Source: Rhizobiaceae bacterium (GTDB lineage Bacteria; Pseudomonadota; Alphaproteobacteria; Rhizobiales; Rhizobiaceae). Taken from it: 37,139 nucleotides of DNA. Below are positions 1-9,588 of the stretch, in pieces. The DNA lies in the NCBI GenBank assembly GCA_023953775.1, contig JAMLJD010000041.1, positions 1-37,139 on the forward strand. Reading direction: 5' to 3'. Below the pieces are notes generated by a model that was not told the DNA's origin, did no database searches, and saw only the letters and a list, made by a program, of their open reading frames with translations. The position numbers and the translations under genes are program-made. Positions within the stretch are counted from its first letter, which is position 1. Each line of letters opens with the position of its first letter.

Positions 1-258
1 GAAAGCCGCGTCGCGGCGCTCCGCGCCACCGGTGTCGATCCCGCGACGATCACCTATCGCGCCGCCTTCGGCCGCCCGCTCGACTATTATACCGGTCTCG
101 TCTTCGAGATCGCGCCGGCCGGAGAAGCCCTGGTGCTTGCCGGCGGCGGTCGCTTCGATCGGCTGCTGACCCTGCTCGGGGCGAAGGAGCGCATTCCGGC
201 CGTCGGCTTCTCGCTCTGGCTCGACCGTATCGCGGGCGTGAAGGGGGCTGCCGCATGA
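1..258 (+). CDS. hisZ: HisZ, ATP phosphoribosyltransferase regulatory subunit (C-terminal part)
   Basis: This is the last 85 codons of a gene entering from the left edge. The frame contains the HisRS-like signature [12 protein letters not shown], then [11 protein letters not shown] and [11 protein letters not shown], which form the C-terminal part of the class II synthetase-like fold. HisZ resembles histidyl-tRNA synthetase but does not charge tRNA. It assembles with short-form HisG in the cytoplasm and is required for the first step of histidine biosynthesis and its feedback control. Its TGA stop overlaps the ATG of the next gene (ATGA), so the two are translationally coupled. HisS also carries these motifs, but the direct coupling to a short hisG favours HisZ. 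Confidence 0.88.
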   Translation, partial: ESRVAALRATGVDPATITYRAAFGRPLDYYTGLVFEIAPAGEALVLAGGGRFDRLLTLLGAKERIPAVGFSLWLDRIAGVKGAAA

Positions 259-950
259 CCATTACCATCGGCCTTCCCTCCAAGGGACGCATGAAGGAAG
301 ACAGCTCCGCCGTGCTCGCGCGCGCCGGTTTCTCCGTTGTCGCCGTCGGCAACGACCGCTCCTATCGCGGCCGCATCGAGGGACGCGACGATATCGAGAT
401 TGCCTTTCTCTCGGCCTCCGAAATCTCCCGCGAGATCGCCAACGGCACCGTCGATTTCGGCGTGACCGGTGAGGATCTGGTGCGCGAGGGGCTGGCGGAG
501 GCGGATGCCCGCGTCGAATTCTGCGCCCGCCTCGGCTTCGGCCATGCGGATGTCGTCGTCGCCGTGCCGGAAATCTGGCTCGACGTCGATACGATGGCCG
601 ATCTCGGCGACGTCGCGCAGGATTTTCGCGCCCGCCATGGCCGGCGTCTCACCATCGCAACGAAATACTGGCGCCTCACGCAGCAGTTCTTTTCCGGCAA
701 TCACGGCATCCAGCTCTACCGCATCGTCGAGAGCCTGGGAGCGACAGAGGGGGCGCCGGCCTCGGGCTCGGCCGATATCATCGTCGATATCACCTCGACC
801 GGCTCGACGCTGACGGCCAACCATCTGAAGATCCTCTCCGACGGCGTGATCCTCAAGTCGGAAGCCTGCCTCGTGCGCGCCCGCAAGGCAGAGCACGAGG
901 GCGATGCGGTGATCGCCGAAATCATCACGCGGGTGCGCGGCGCACTCTGA
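255..950 (+). CDS. hisG: HisG, ATP phosphoribosyltransferase, short form
   Basis: Catalyses condensation of ATP and PRPP to phosphoribosyl-ATP, the committed step of histidine biosynthesis. The product is 231 residues. It opens with [13 protein letters not shown], which is typical of HisG, and contains [13 protein letters not shown] and the PRPP-binding stretch [14 protein letters not shown] near residues 173-187. It stops without the roughly 80-residue C-terminal regulatory domain of long-form enzymes, so it should depend on HisZ, whose gene overlaps it by 4 nt. The ATG at 255 is fixed by that overlap. A GC hairpin follows the stop. Confidence 0.95.
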   Translation: MTITIGLPSKGRMKEDSSAVLARAGFSVVAVGNDRSYRGRIEGRDDIEIAFLSASEISREIANGTVDFGVTGEDLVREGLAEADARVEFCARLGFGHADVVVAVPEIWLDVDTMADLGDVAQDFRARHGRRLTIATKYWRLTQQFFSGNHGIQLYRIVESLGATEGAPASGSADIIVDITSTGSTLTANHLKILSDGVILKSEACLVRARKAEHEGDAVIAEIITRVRGAL

Positions 951-973
951 AGGCTCGGCATGCGGCGAGAGGC

Positions 974-997
974 GGCCGGCTGCTGCTGGCCCTCTTT
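974..997 (+). terminator. Probable Rho-independent terminator after hisG
   Basis: The arms GGCCGGC (974-980) and GCTGGCC (985-991) pair with one G-U wobble around a TGCT loop, and CTCTTT follows. It sits 24 bases after the hisG stop. The T-tract is short, so termination may be partial. Confidence 0.45.
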
Positions 998-1024
998 CCT
1001 CGACCGGAAAATTCCCGCACCACC

Positions 1025-1053
1025 CTGACATCGTTCGGCGATCTGTCCTATCT
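1025..1053 (+). promoter_or_regulatory. Sigma70-type promoter for the GST-like gene
   Basis: A CTGACA -35 element (1025-1030) and a CTATCT -10 element (1048-1053) are separated by exactly 17 bases, close to the rhizobial RpoD consensus CTTGAC-N17-CTATAT. Transcription would begin near 1060, upstream of the AAGGAG ribosome site and the ATG at 1081. It also argues against an in-frame ATG at 1054, which directly abuts the -10. Confidence 0.5.
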
Positions 1054-1080
1054 ATGAGGTCCCATCGCAAGGAGTCCTCC

Positions 1081-1788
1081 ATGGCAGACCTGTCGTCCTT
1101 CCCCATCACCAAGACGTGGCCCGCAAAGAACCCCGACATCATCCAGCTCTATTCCCTGCCGACGCCGAACGGCGTGAAGGTATCGATCGCGCTGGAGGAG
1201 CTTGGTCTGCCCTATGAGGCGCACCGCATCGAGTTCGGGCCGGAGGGCGTCAAGTCGGCGGACTTCATCTCGCTGAACCCGAACGGCCGCATCCCCGCGA
1301 TCATCGATCCGAACGGCCCGGACGGCAAGCCGATCGGCCTCTTCGAATCGGGCGCGATCCTCGTCTACCTCGCCGAGAAGACCGGCAAGCTCATTCCGGC
1401 CGATGCCGCCGGACGCTACGAGACGCTTGCCTGGGTCATGTTCCAGATGAGTGGCGTCGGGCCGATGTTCGGCCAGTTCGGTCATTTCTACAAGTTCGCC
1501 GCCGACAAGGTGGCCAACAATTCTTATCCTGCCGAGCGTTACCGCGACGAAGCCAAGCGCCTGCTTTCTATCCTCGAAGACCGCCTGAAGGATCGCCAGT
1601 GGATCATGGGCGACGAATACACCATCGCCGACATCACGACCTTCCCGTGGATCCGCGGCGCTGATGTCTTCTATGGCGGTCGCGCGGCGCTGGACTATGC
1701 AGGCTTCCCGGCCGTGATGGCCTGGCTGGAGCGCTGCCTGGCCCGCCCGGCGGCCATCAAGGGCCTGGAGATTCCGGCAAAAGCCTGA
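1081..1788 (+). CDS. Glutathione S-transferase family protein (YfcG/Ure2p-like)
   Basis: A 235-residue cytosolic protein with a thioredoxin-like N-terminal domain (IQLYSLPTPNGVKVSIALEE, then LNPNGRIPAIID and the glutathione-contacting LFESGAILVYLAEKTGKL) and an all-helical C-terminal domain (GDEYTIADITTFPWIRG). The Glu-Ser in FESGAIL is the usual gamma-glutamyl contact. The pattern matches the YfcG/Ure2p-like bacterial group, whose members act as disulfide reductases or detoxification transferases; the substrate cannot be read here. The start at 1081 follows AAGGAG and gives MADLSSFP. A longer in-frame ATG at 1054 includes the ribosome site itself and is less likely. It has its own promoter. 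Confidence 0.85.
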   Translation: MADLSSFPITKTWPAKNPDIIQLYSLPTPNGVKVSIALEELGLPYEAHRIEFGPEGVKSADFISLNPNGRIPAIIDPNGPDGKPIGLFESGAILVYLAEKTGKLIPADAAGRYETLAWVMFQMSGVGPMFGQFGHFYKFAADKVANNSYPAERYRDEAKRLLSILEDRLKDRQWIMGDEYTIADITTFPWIRGADVFYGGRAALDYAGFPAVMAWLERCLARPAAIKGLEIPAKA

Positions 1789-1807
1789 CGCAAACGAAAA
1801 ATCGGGC

Positions 1808-1850
1808 GGCGCGGCGGTGCGTTGACGCCATCCGCCGCGCCGGGCTACCT
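1808..1850 (+). promoter_or_regulatory. Promoter with a 10-bp inverted repeat over its -35 and spacer
   Basis: TTGACG (1822-1827) and CTACCT (1845-1850) are 17 bases apart and form a good sigma70-type promoter for the reductase gene. A perfect inverted repeat, GGCGCGGCGG (1808-1817) with CCGCCGCGCC (1832-1841), flanks the -35 and covers the spacer. It could be a repressor operator, or a hairpin ending the upstream GST transcript, though no T-tract follows. The promoter position rules out translation starts before about 1856. Confidence 0.5.
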
Positions 1851-1893
1851 CTGCCGGAGGCAAAAACAGAATGAAAACGGGACGGAAGACATC

Positions 1894-3111
1894 GTGACGG
1901 GAAGACTGGTTGTTGCGGGTGGCGGTCAGGCCGCCTTTGCCCTGGTTGCCAAACTGCGTGCGCTGAAGGACGAGCGGCCGATCACCATCATCGCCGCCGA
2001 GGCGAGCCATCCCTATCAGCGCCCGCCGCTCTCCAAGAAATACCTGCTCGGCGAGGCGGACCTCGGCCGGCTGATGTTCCGGCCGGAGAGCTGGTACCCG
2101 GACAACAATGTCGAGATCCGCCTTTCGACCGAAATCACCGCCATCGACCGCGCCGCAAAGACGGTGACGCTCAGCGACGGCTCGACGCTGCACTACGGCG
2201 TGCTGGCGCTCGCCACCGGCGCGACGCCGCGCCGCCTGCCGGCCGAGATCGGCGGCGACCTCGACGGCGTCTTCACCGTGCGCGACTACCGTGATGCCGA
2301 CCGCCTCGGCCTCGAAATGCAGGAGGGTCGCCGGGCGCTCGTCGTCGGCGGCGGCTATATCGGCCTTGAAGCGGCGGCGGTCGCACGGGGCAGGGGGCTG
2401 CACGTCACCGTCATCGAGATGGCCGACCGCATCCTCGCCCGTGTCGCCTCGCCGGCAACCGCCACGATCCTCAAGGCGATCCATACGGCGCGCGGCGTCG
2501 ATGTGCGGGAAAAGACCGGCCTCGTCCGGCTGCTCGGCGAAAACGGCCGGGTCACCGGTGCGGAGCTTTCCGATGGCTTCGTCCTGCCCGTCGACGTGGT
2601 GATCGCCGGCATCGGCGTTGCCGCGAATGACCAGCTGGCGCGCGATGCCGGGCTGGAGGTCGCGAACGGCATCGTCGTCGATGCCCAGGCCCGCACCTCG
2701 GATCCGGCGATCTTCGCCATGGGCGACTGCGCGGTGCTGCCCTTCAAGGGCAGCCGGGTTCGGCTCGAATCCGTGCAGAACGCGGTTGACCAGGCCGAGG
2801 CCGCTGCCGCGGTCATTGCCGGTGGCGAGGCGCCTTACGAGCCGAAACCGTGGTTCTGGTCCGACCAGTATGACGTCAAGCTGCAGATCGCCGGCTTCTG
2901 CATGGGGTTCGACGACACCTTTGTGCGCCCTGGTGCGCGCGAGGGCAGCGTCTCCGTCTGGTACTTCCGTGCAGGCAGGTTGATCGCCGTCGATGCGGTC
3001 AACGATGCCAAGGCCTATGTGGTCGGCAAGAAGCTGATCGAGATGGAGCGCACGCCCGAGCGTGCAGTCCTGGAGGATCCCGCGACGGATCTCAAGGCCC
3101 TGACGCTCTGA
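1894..3111 (+). CDS. FAD-dependent NAD(P)H reductase, ferredoxin/rubredoxin reductase type
   Basis: A 405-residue flavoprotein of the putidaredoxin/rhodocoxin reductase type. It has an N-terminal FAD-binding Rossmann motif (VVAGGGQAAFALVAKL), the early YQRPPLSKKYL segment, ATGATPR, a second Rossmann motif for NAD(P)H (ALVVGGGYIGLEAAAVARG), and the FAD-ribityl motif IFAMGDCAVL. The C-terminal domain has WFWSDQYDVKLQIAG. Such enzymes pass electrons from NADH to a 2Fe-2S ferredoxin or rubredoxin serving a monooxygenase or dioxygenase; no such partner is encoded nearby. I chose the GTG at 1894 because it directly precedes the FAD motif, follows GGACGGAAG, and lies downstream of the promoter. The nearby ATG at 1871 is out of frame. 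The rhizobial his/groEL neighbourhood usually carries a similar oxidoreductase. Confidence 0.88.
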   Translation: MTGRLVVAGGGQAAFALVAKLRALKDERPITIIAAEASHPYQRPPLSKKYLLGEADLGRLMFRPESWYPDNNVEIRLSTEITAIDRAAKTVTLSDGSTLHYGVLALATGATPRRLPAEIGGDLDGVFTVRDYRDADRLGLEMQEGRRALVVGGGYIGLEAAAVARGRGLHVTVIEMADRILARVASPATATILKAIHTARGVDVREKTGLVRLLGENGRVTGAELSDGFVLPVDVVIAGIGVAANDQLARDAGLEVANGIVVDAQARTSDPAIFAMGDCAVLPFKGSRVRLESVQNAVDQAEAAAAVIAGGEAPYEPKPWFWSDQYDVKLQIAGFCMGFDDTFVRPGAREGSVSVWYFRAGRLIAVDAVNDAKAYVVGKKLIEMERTPERAVLEDPATDLKALTL

Positions 3112-3295
3112 AGGCCGGTGTACGCGCAGGTTGAGCGAAATGTTTGTTCCCTGTTGGAACAGTTGTGCCGGTTTGATTTTTATTAAGTATGAACTAACGT
3201 AAGGGAGGCCGGATTTTGCCCGGCTCCCACAATTCATTGATTTTTTAGGGTTGTCCGGCTGATTGGAGCGATCTTGCCTCCCCTCGGTGACCTTT

Positions 3296-6094
3296 ATGCT
3301 CCGCATCTTGACCTGCATTACCGTCGAGCACGACTTGAGACTTGTCCTGCTCGCTGCTCTGATCTGCTTCCTGTCCTGCTATGTTGCCGTGACGCTGATG
3401 CAAAGGGCGGGGGTGGCCAAGGGGACCGCGCGTACCCTGTGGCTGGGCGTTGCCGGTGCGTCAAGCGGCTTCGGCATCTGGGCGACCCATTTCATCGCGA
3501 TGCTGGCTTATGATCCCGGCGTGCTCATGGGCTTCGATATGGAGCTCACGATGGCTTCGCTGGCTATCGCGATCGTCGTCACGACGATCGGCCTTGCCGT
3601 CGCCGCCTACTTTGCCGGTACGGTCGCGGCTGTCGCCGGTGGGCTCGTGCTCGGTGCAGGCATCACCTCCATGCACTATATCGGCATGGCTGCAATGGAG
3701 GTGCCGGGGACCATTCATTGGGATACGGCCTATGTCGTGGCGTCCATCATATGTGCGGGTCTCTTCGGCGCGCTTGCACTTGTCTTCTGCATGCGCCCGC
3801 AGGCGCGCTTGCGCGACCGCGCGCTTGCCACCGTGCTGATGGCCCTCGGCGTCGTTTCGCTGCATTTCACCGCCATGGCGGCCGTGACCATCGAGCCCGG
3901 CCTGATGCCGGCGCCCGACGACACGATGCTGTCGACCAGCCTGATGGTGCCGCTGATCGCCGCCGTGGCCCTGTCGTTGCTCTTCACCGGCCTGACGGCC
4001 GCCGTTTTCGCCCGGCAGGCCGAGCTTGCCGCCAACGAGAGCACGCGCCAGTTCGCGATGCTCGTGCAGGGCGTCAAGGACTACGCCATCTACATGCTCG
4101 ACCCGGAAGGCCGCGTCGCCAACTGGAACGAGGGGGCGGAGCGCAACAAGGGCTACAAGGCGCATGAGGTCGTCGGCCAGCATTTCTCCCGCTTCTACGG
4201 CGAGGAAGACCGCGCGGCCGGTGTGCCGGAGCGGGCTTTGACCACCGCACGGGAAGAGGGCAAGTACGAGAGCGAAGGTTGGCGCTATCGCAAGGACGGC
4301 TCGCGCTTCTGGGCAAATGTGGTGCTGGACGCGATCTACGACACGGGCGGCGCACTCGTCGGCTATGCCAAGATCACCAAGGACGTGACGAAGGAAAAGG
4401 CCGATGCCGACCGTCTCGCCGAGGTGACGAAGAACCTCGACCTGGCGCTGGAAAACATGTCGCAGGGCCTCTGCCTGTTCGACAAGGACGAGCGCCTGCT
4501 GCTTGCCAACAAGCGCTACAGCGAACTCTTCGGCTTCCCGGAAGGCCGTATCCGCCCCGGCATGACGCTGCGCGAGATCGTCGACCAGGGCGTCGCCGAC
4601 GTCTTCGTCGATCCGGCAATCTGGAAGCCGCGGGCGCGCGACATGTACGCCCGACGCCGGGCGGCCATTCTGGCCAATGATGGCGGCGTTCTCGTCGAGA
4701 AGCTGTCGAATGGCGTTTCCGTGCAGCTGCGCTACCGCACGCTGCCGGATGGAGCCTGGGTAGCCACCTATGAGGACATTTCCGAACGGCTGCGCTCGGA
4801 GGAGCAGATCTCCTTCCTCGCCCGCCACGACAGCCTTACGGGCCTGCCGAACCGCGCGAACTTCAACAACCGCCTCGAGGCCGATCTGGATTCGGCGCGC
4901 CGGTCCGGCAGCAAGGTGGCGGTGATCGGTATCGACCTCGACAAGTTCAAGGAAATCAACGACACGCGTGGCCATGCGGCCGGCGACGAGGTGCTGATGA
5001 CGCTGTCGAAGCGCATGCAGGCCTGCCTCGAGGCAGATGAAACCGTCGCCCGTTTCGGCGGCGACGAATTTGCCGCCGCCAAGCGTTTCGAGGATATCGC
5101 CGAACTCCACGACTTCATCCAGCGGCTGGAAGCCTGCCTGCATGAGGAAATCCGCATCGACGGCTACGACATCAAGCCGGGTGCGAGCCTCGGCGTCGCG
5201 ATCTATCCGCAGGATGCCGACAATCTCGAAGCTCTCCTCAACAATGCCGACCTTGCCATGTACCGTGCCAAGGACGCGCTGACCGAACGAGTCTGCTTCT
5301 ACGAGGTCTCGATGGACGAGGCCGCCCGCAGCCGTCGCCTCATCGCCAACGATCTCTGGCAGGCGGTCGAGCGCAATGAGCTGCAACTGCACTACCAGGT
5401 GCAGAAGGCGGTCAATTCCGGCGATACGATCGGCTACGAGGTGCTGCTGCGCTGGCACCATCCCGTGCGCGGCACCATACCGCCGAGCGACTTCATCCCG
5501 ATCGCGGAAGAATGCGGGGCCATCCTGCCGATCGGCGAATGGGTGCTGCGCGAAGCCTGCCGCGAGGCGGCGACCTGGAACAACGGGCACAAGATCGCCG
5601 TCAACCTGTCGCCGGTACAGCTCGGCAATGCCGACGTCGCCGACCTCGTGCACCGGGTGCTGCTGGACACCGGCCTCAGCCCGCACCGGCTGGAGCTGGA
5701 AATCACGGAATCGACCATTATCGGCGACAAGGAGCGCGCCCTCCAGACCCTCCGCCGCATCAAGGCCTTCGGCGTCACCATCGCCATCGACGATTTTGGC
5801 ACGGGCTATTCCTCGCTGGAAACCCTGCGCGCCTTCCCCTTCGACAAGATCAAGCTCGACCGCAGCTTCATGAGCGAGGTGGAGGCGAGCCCCGAAGCGA
5901 AGGCCATCATCCGCGCCATCCTGGCGCTCGGCCAGACGCTGCGCGTGCCGGTTCTGGCGGAAGGCGTGGAAACGCGCAGCCAGCTCGACATCCTGCTCGA
6001 CGAGGGCTGCGACGAGGCGCAGGGCTACTTCCTCGGCCGGCCGGTTCCGGTGGAGCGCATCCGCCCGGATCTCGACGCGAGCGAGGCGGCCTGA
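3296..6094 (+). CDS. MHYT-PAS-GGDEF-EAL membrane protein, cyclic-di-GMP synthase/phosphodiesterase
   Basis: A 932-residue inner-membrane signalling protein. The N-terminal third (about 1-250) is a seven-helix MHYT domain with three H-x3-M style repeats (WATHFIAM, SMHYIGMAAM, LHFTAMAAV), a proposed sensor of oxygen, CO or NO through bound metal. A PAS domain (about 262-375, GVKDYAIYMLDPEGRVANWN) and a second PAS-like segment (about 385-500) follow. The GGDEF domain has an intact GGDEF at 588-592. The EAL domain has EVL at 715-717 in place of EAL, NLSP, ELEITES, DDFGTGYS (832-839), the KLDRSF lysine and AEGVET, so it should be catalytically competent. The product-inhibition RxxD before GGDEF is not present (EADE instead). 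ATG 3296 gives the family-typical start MLRILTCITVEHDLRL; an in-frame TTG at 3263 is less likely. Confidence 0.93.
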   Translation: MLRILTCITVEHDLRLVLLAALICFLSCYVAVTLMQRAGVAKGTARTLWLGVAGASSGFGIWATHFIAMLAYDPGVLMGFDMELTMASLAIAIVVTTIGLAVAAYFAGTVAAVAGGLVLGAGITSMHYIGMAAMEVPGTIHWDTAYVVASIICAGLFGALALVFCMRPQARLRDRALATVLMALGVVSLHFTAMAAVTIEPGLMPAPDDTMLSTSLMVPLIAAVALSLLFTGLTAAVFARQAELAANESTRQFAMLVQGVKDYAIYMLDPEGRVANWNEGAERNKGYKAHEVVGQHFSRFYGEEDRAAGVPERALTTAREEGKYESEGWRYRKDGSRFWANVVLDAIYDTGGALVGYAKITKDVTKEKADADRLAEVTKNLDLALENMSQGLCLFDKDERLLLANKRYSELFGFPEGRIRPGMTLREIVDQGVADVFVDPAIWKPRARDMYARRRAAILANDGGVLVEKLSNGVSVQLRYRTLPDGAWVATYEDISERLRSEEQISFLARHDSLTGLPNRANFNNRLEADLDSARRSGSKVAVIGIDLDKFKEINDTRGHAAGDEVLMTLSKRMQACLEADETVARFGGDEFAAAKRFEDIAELHDFIQRLEACLHEEIRIDGYDIKPGASLGVAIYPQDADNLEALLNNADLAMYRAKDALTERVCFYEVSMDEAARSRRLIANDLWQAVERNELQLHYQVQKAVNSGDTIGYEVLLRWHHPVRGTIPPSDFIPIAEECGAILPIGEWVLREACREAATWNNGHKIAVNLSPVQLGNADVADLVHRVLLDTGLSPHRLELEITESTIIGDKERALQTLRRIKAFGVTIAIDDFGTGYSSLETLRAFPFDKIKLDRSFMSEVEASPEAKAIIRAILALGQTLRVPVLAEGVETRSQLDILLDEGCDEAQGYFLGRPVPVERIRPDLDASEAA

Positions 6095-6100
6095 GCCGCC

Positions 6101-6547
6101 TTACTGTCGCTTGAAGCGGCGGCCGGCGAGGTCGATCTGGAAGCGGGGGAAGATGAAGACGCCGATGATGGAGCCGGCGTACTTTTCCTCGAGGCCTGTC
6201 GATTCCCCGACGCAGAACACCGGCTGGCGCGGCGCGCCGTCGAGATGAATGGTCGTGGAGAAGCAGAAGGACGAGGAGGACGCCGCTGCCTGCTCGAAGA
6301 GCTCCAGCACGCGCGTGCGATCCAGCGGCTCGTAGCAGCGGATGAGGTTCAGAAGGCCGCAGGCGCGCTGCGGCAGGCCATGCGCCATCGCCGCCTTGTC
6401 ACCCAGCGTGAAGAGGCCGTTGGAAAGATCACCGGTCCAGCGCTCCGTCACGCAATATTGCGTGAGCAGTTCATTGTCCGTCTCGTCGAACTCCATCGAG
6501 CCCGGCAGAAAGGGCGACGAGAGATCAGTCTTGATTATTTTGAACAC
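6101..6547 (-). CDS. Small PAS-like protein of unknown function
   Basis: A 148-residue soluble protein with no signal peptide or membrane helix. The middle (LSNGLFTLGDKAAMAHGL to the SIIGVFIFPRF strand) has the alternating strand/helix pattern of a stand-alone PAS fold, including a helix of the type CYEPLDRTRVLELFEQAA and a strand FCFSTTIHLDG. This is fold recognition by eye; no ligand can be assigned. The start is a GTG at 6547 with GAGG just upstream. It converges on the MHYT-GGDEF-EAL gene with only 6 bases between the stops. It could belong to the same cyclic-di-GMP pathway, but that is inference from position. Confidence 0.6.
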   Translation of the reverse strand: MFKIIKTDLSSPFLPGSMEFDETDNELLTQYCVTERWTGDLSNGLFTLGDKAAMAHGLPQRACGLLNLIRCYEPLDRTRVLELFEQAAASSSSFCFSTTIHLDGAPRQPVFCVGESTGLEEKYAGSIIGVFIFPRFQIDLAGRRFKRQ

Positions 6548-6962
6548 CTACGACCTCAGGCAGTTGCTCGAATTTGGCCGACATGTCTCGCCCTTGATGG
6601 CGCAAAACACGCTAAAAAGCAGTGCCGGCTGACAACCATCGAAGCCCGCCGAACCACTTTCTCATGTACAGAACTGCGCCCGGCTCCGTCTTTGCTATCG
6701 GATCGGACGTACGCGTGAAGACCGCCGCTGACCTTCATGCAGGTCCCCCGGCGGTTTCTTTCCAATGCTTGGGGACATCCGGCTGCACGACAAATCGACT
6801 GCAATACCGTCGATTTTCAGCGCCTGAACCCCGGTGAATCTTTAAAGTTCACTTGGTGCGTCTTTATAGTTGGTTTTTTGATACCATCAACGACTTTTTG
6901 ATAATTATTGTACAAATGGAAAAATTCTTTTCACGGTAACGATGCAGGTCCTCTGCCACCCC
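6548..6962. other. Non-coding interval with an AT-rich island
   Basis: I found no convincing gene. Short frames on both strands lack ribosome sites and family motifs. From about 6838 to 6935 the sequence becomes strikingly AT-rich for this genome. It holds a GTGAA/TTCAC inverted repeat (6834-6838 and 6848-6852) and two exact copies of TTTTTGATA (6875-6883 and 6895-6903) set 20 bases apart, about two helical turns. The AT-rich part could hold a regulator site, but no recognised operator matches. Confidence 0.5.
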
Positions 6963-6996
6963 AAAAGCAAAAAGGGCGGCCCGAAGACCGCCCTTT
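6963..6996 (-). terminator. Rho-independent terminator of the groESL operon
   Basis: AAAGGGCGG (6971-6979) and CCGCCCTTT (6988-6996) form a perfect 9-bp stem. Read on the minus strand the stem is followed by TTTTTGCTTTT. It lies about 145 bases past the present groEL stop, but only about 40 bases past the duplicated groEL end at 7038-7059. Confidence 0.85.
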
Positions 6997-7037
6997 CCGA
7001 ACTGAACCTGATGGCTCAGATGCAGGACCCGAAGGTC

Positions 7038-7059
7038 TTACATCATGTCCATGCCGCCA
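7038..7059 (-). repeat. Duplicated remnant of a groEL 3' end
   Basis: Read on the minus strand, this stretch encodes Gly-Gly-Met-Asp-Met-Met followed by TAA, the canonical end of GroEL. The same codons with TGA end the intact gene at 7140-7160. The two copies differ at two bases and flank an insert of about 80 bases. The remnant lies next to the terminator, where a groEL end would be expected. Confidence 0.7.
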
Positions 7060-7084
7060 GTTCAGCGCGCTTGACGCGCTGAAC
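7060..7084. repeat. Perfect 10-bp inverted repeat between the two groEL ends
   Basis: GTTCAGCGCG (7060-7069) and CGCGCTGAAC (7075-7084) are exact reverse complements around CTTGA. A second short hairpin, ATAGGC/GCCTAT (7125-7140), directly abuts the groEL stop. Neither is followed by a T-tract on the minus strand, so they could be a 3' stabilising structure or remnants of a former intergenic region. Confidence 0.7.
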
Positions 7085-7139
7085 CAACTTTAATGCATGG
7101 GCGAAGCTTGATGGTCACGCTGCAATAGGCTTTCGCCTA

Positions 7140-8807
<1,668 letters not shown>

Positions 8808-8838
8808 TTACGAAATTGACGAAAACAGGTCGTTCGGA

Positions 8839-9135
8839 TCAGCCGATGATGCCCATGATGTCGGATTCCTTCATGATCAGAAGGTCTTCGCCATTGAGCT
8901 TTACTTCGGTGCCCGACCACTTGCCGAAGAGCACGCGGTCGCCGGCCTTGACGTCCAGCGGAACCAGCTTGCCAGCCTCGTCGCGCGCGCCCGAGCCGAC
9001 GGCGATGATCTCGCCTTCCTGCGGCTTTTCCTTCGCGGTATCGGGGATGATGATGCCGCCTGCGGTCTTTTCCTCGGATTCGACCCGACGAACGACCACG
9101 CGGTCATGAAGCGGGCGGAATTTGGTTTTGGCCAT
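8839..9135 (-). CDS. groES: GroES, 10-kDa co-chaperonin
   Basis: A 98-residue co-chaperonin that caps the GroEL ring. It contains [19 protein letters not shown], the mobile loop [28 protein letters not shown] and [15 protein letters not shown], and ends MGIIG. The ATG at 9135 follows an AAGGATAAAGA ribosome site. It is the first gene of the operon and lies directly downstream of a sigma70-type promoter and a CIRCE operator, so heat induction through HrcA is expected. Confidence 0.98.
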   Translation of the reverse strand: MAKTKFRPLHDRVVVRRVESEEKTAGGIIIPDTAKEKPQEGEIIAVGSGARDEAGKLVPLDVKAGDRVLFGKWSGTEVKLNGEDLLIMKESDIMGIIG

Positions 9136-9195
9136 GTCTCTTTATCCTTGCAGCGGATGTTGCTAGAGGTCCGGTGCAGCTTCGCCGACCGGTCG

Positions 9196-9222
9196 TTAGC
9201 ACTCAGCTGTCGCGAGTGCCAA
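9196..9222 (-). promoter_or_regulatory. CIRCE operator of groESL (HrcA binding site)
   Basis: The inverted repeat TTAGCACTC (9196-9204), nine bases, then GAGTGCCAA (9214-9222) matches the CIRCE consensus TTAGCACTC-N9-GAGTGCTAA with a single change. It sits just downstream of the groES promoter on the minus strand, where the HrcA repressor would block transcription. Confidence 0.93.
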
Positions 9223-9233
9223 CGTCGCGCGCT

Positions 9234-9262
9234 GAGATAGGCGCAGTCGCGAGGCGAGTCAA
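9234..9262 (-). promoter_or_regulatory. groESL promoter
   Basis: On the minus strand TTGACT (9257-9262) and TATCTC (9234-9239) are separated by 17 bases, and the CIRCE begins 11 bases downstream of the -10. This is a housekeeping-type rather than an obvious RpoH promoter. Confidence 0.75.
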
Positions 9263-9291
9263 GACTGCCCGAGGCTCGGGAAAGGGGTGCA

Positions 9292-9579
9292 GTGCAACAG
9301 CTCCGCATCGTCGCCGCACTGGTTCTGCTTCCGTGGGCGATTCCGTTGCTGGCCATTGCCGCGGCAGCGTTGATTGCCGCACTCGCCGGATGCGAATTGC
9401 GGGCGGACGCGCCGGCCGATTGTATCGTGGCTGACGTTCAGGTCGGACCCGCGTTCGACCGGCTGATGAGCGTCGTGGTGTGGCCGGCCTCGACAACCGT
9501 GATCGCGATCCTCGCACTTTTGATCTGGGCGCTGCTCGAAACGGCCCTTCTGGCGTGGCGGAGGGCAAAACGGCGCTGA
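9292..9579 (+). CDS. Small inner-membrane protein of unknown function
   Basis: A 95-residue protein with two hydrophobic helices (about 5-32 and 60-88), a short loop between them and an RRAKRR tail, which suggests a cytoplasmic C-terminus. The loop has two cysteines (AGCELR and ADCIVADVQVGP), a pattern I recall from other small uncharacterised proteobacterial membrane proteins; no function is assigned. The GTG start at 9292 is preceded by GGGAAAGGGG. It is divergent from groES, and its start is only 30 bases from the groES -35 element, so its expression may be coupled to chromatin or RNA polymerase at that promoter. It converges with the vWA gene, with 9 bases between the stops. Confidence 0.6.
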   Translation: MQQLRIVAALVLLPWAIPLLAIAAAALIAALAGCELRADAPADCIVADVQVGPAFDRLMSVVVWPASTTVIAILALLIWALLETALLAWRRAKRR

Positions 9580-9588
9580 ACCGGTCGG

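Noticed and set aside
3150..3185. GGAAC element resembling an EcfG general-stress promoter ahead of the MHYT gene
   Set aside because: GGAAC occurs, but no CGTT-type -10 is found 16-17 bases downstream; chance is as likely.
1048..3318. Very long open frame on the minus strand across the GST and reductase genes
   Set aside because: It is the shadow of two well-recognised plus-strand genes in GC-rich DNA; its translation has no family motif and is Arg/Gly/Asp-rich noise.
3461..5686. 741-residue minus-strand frame opposite the GGDEF-EAL gene
   Set aside because: Antisense shadow of a gene with clear catalytic motifs; no ribosome site or recognisable domain.
6556..6837. Two short overlapping frames (82 and 71 codons) between the PAS gene and groEL
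   Set aside because: No ribosome sites, no motifs, and composition is not codon-like.
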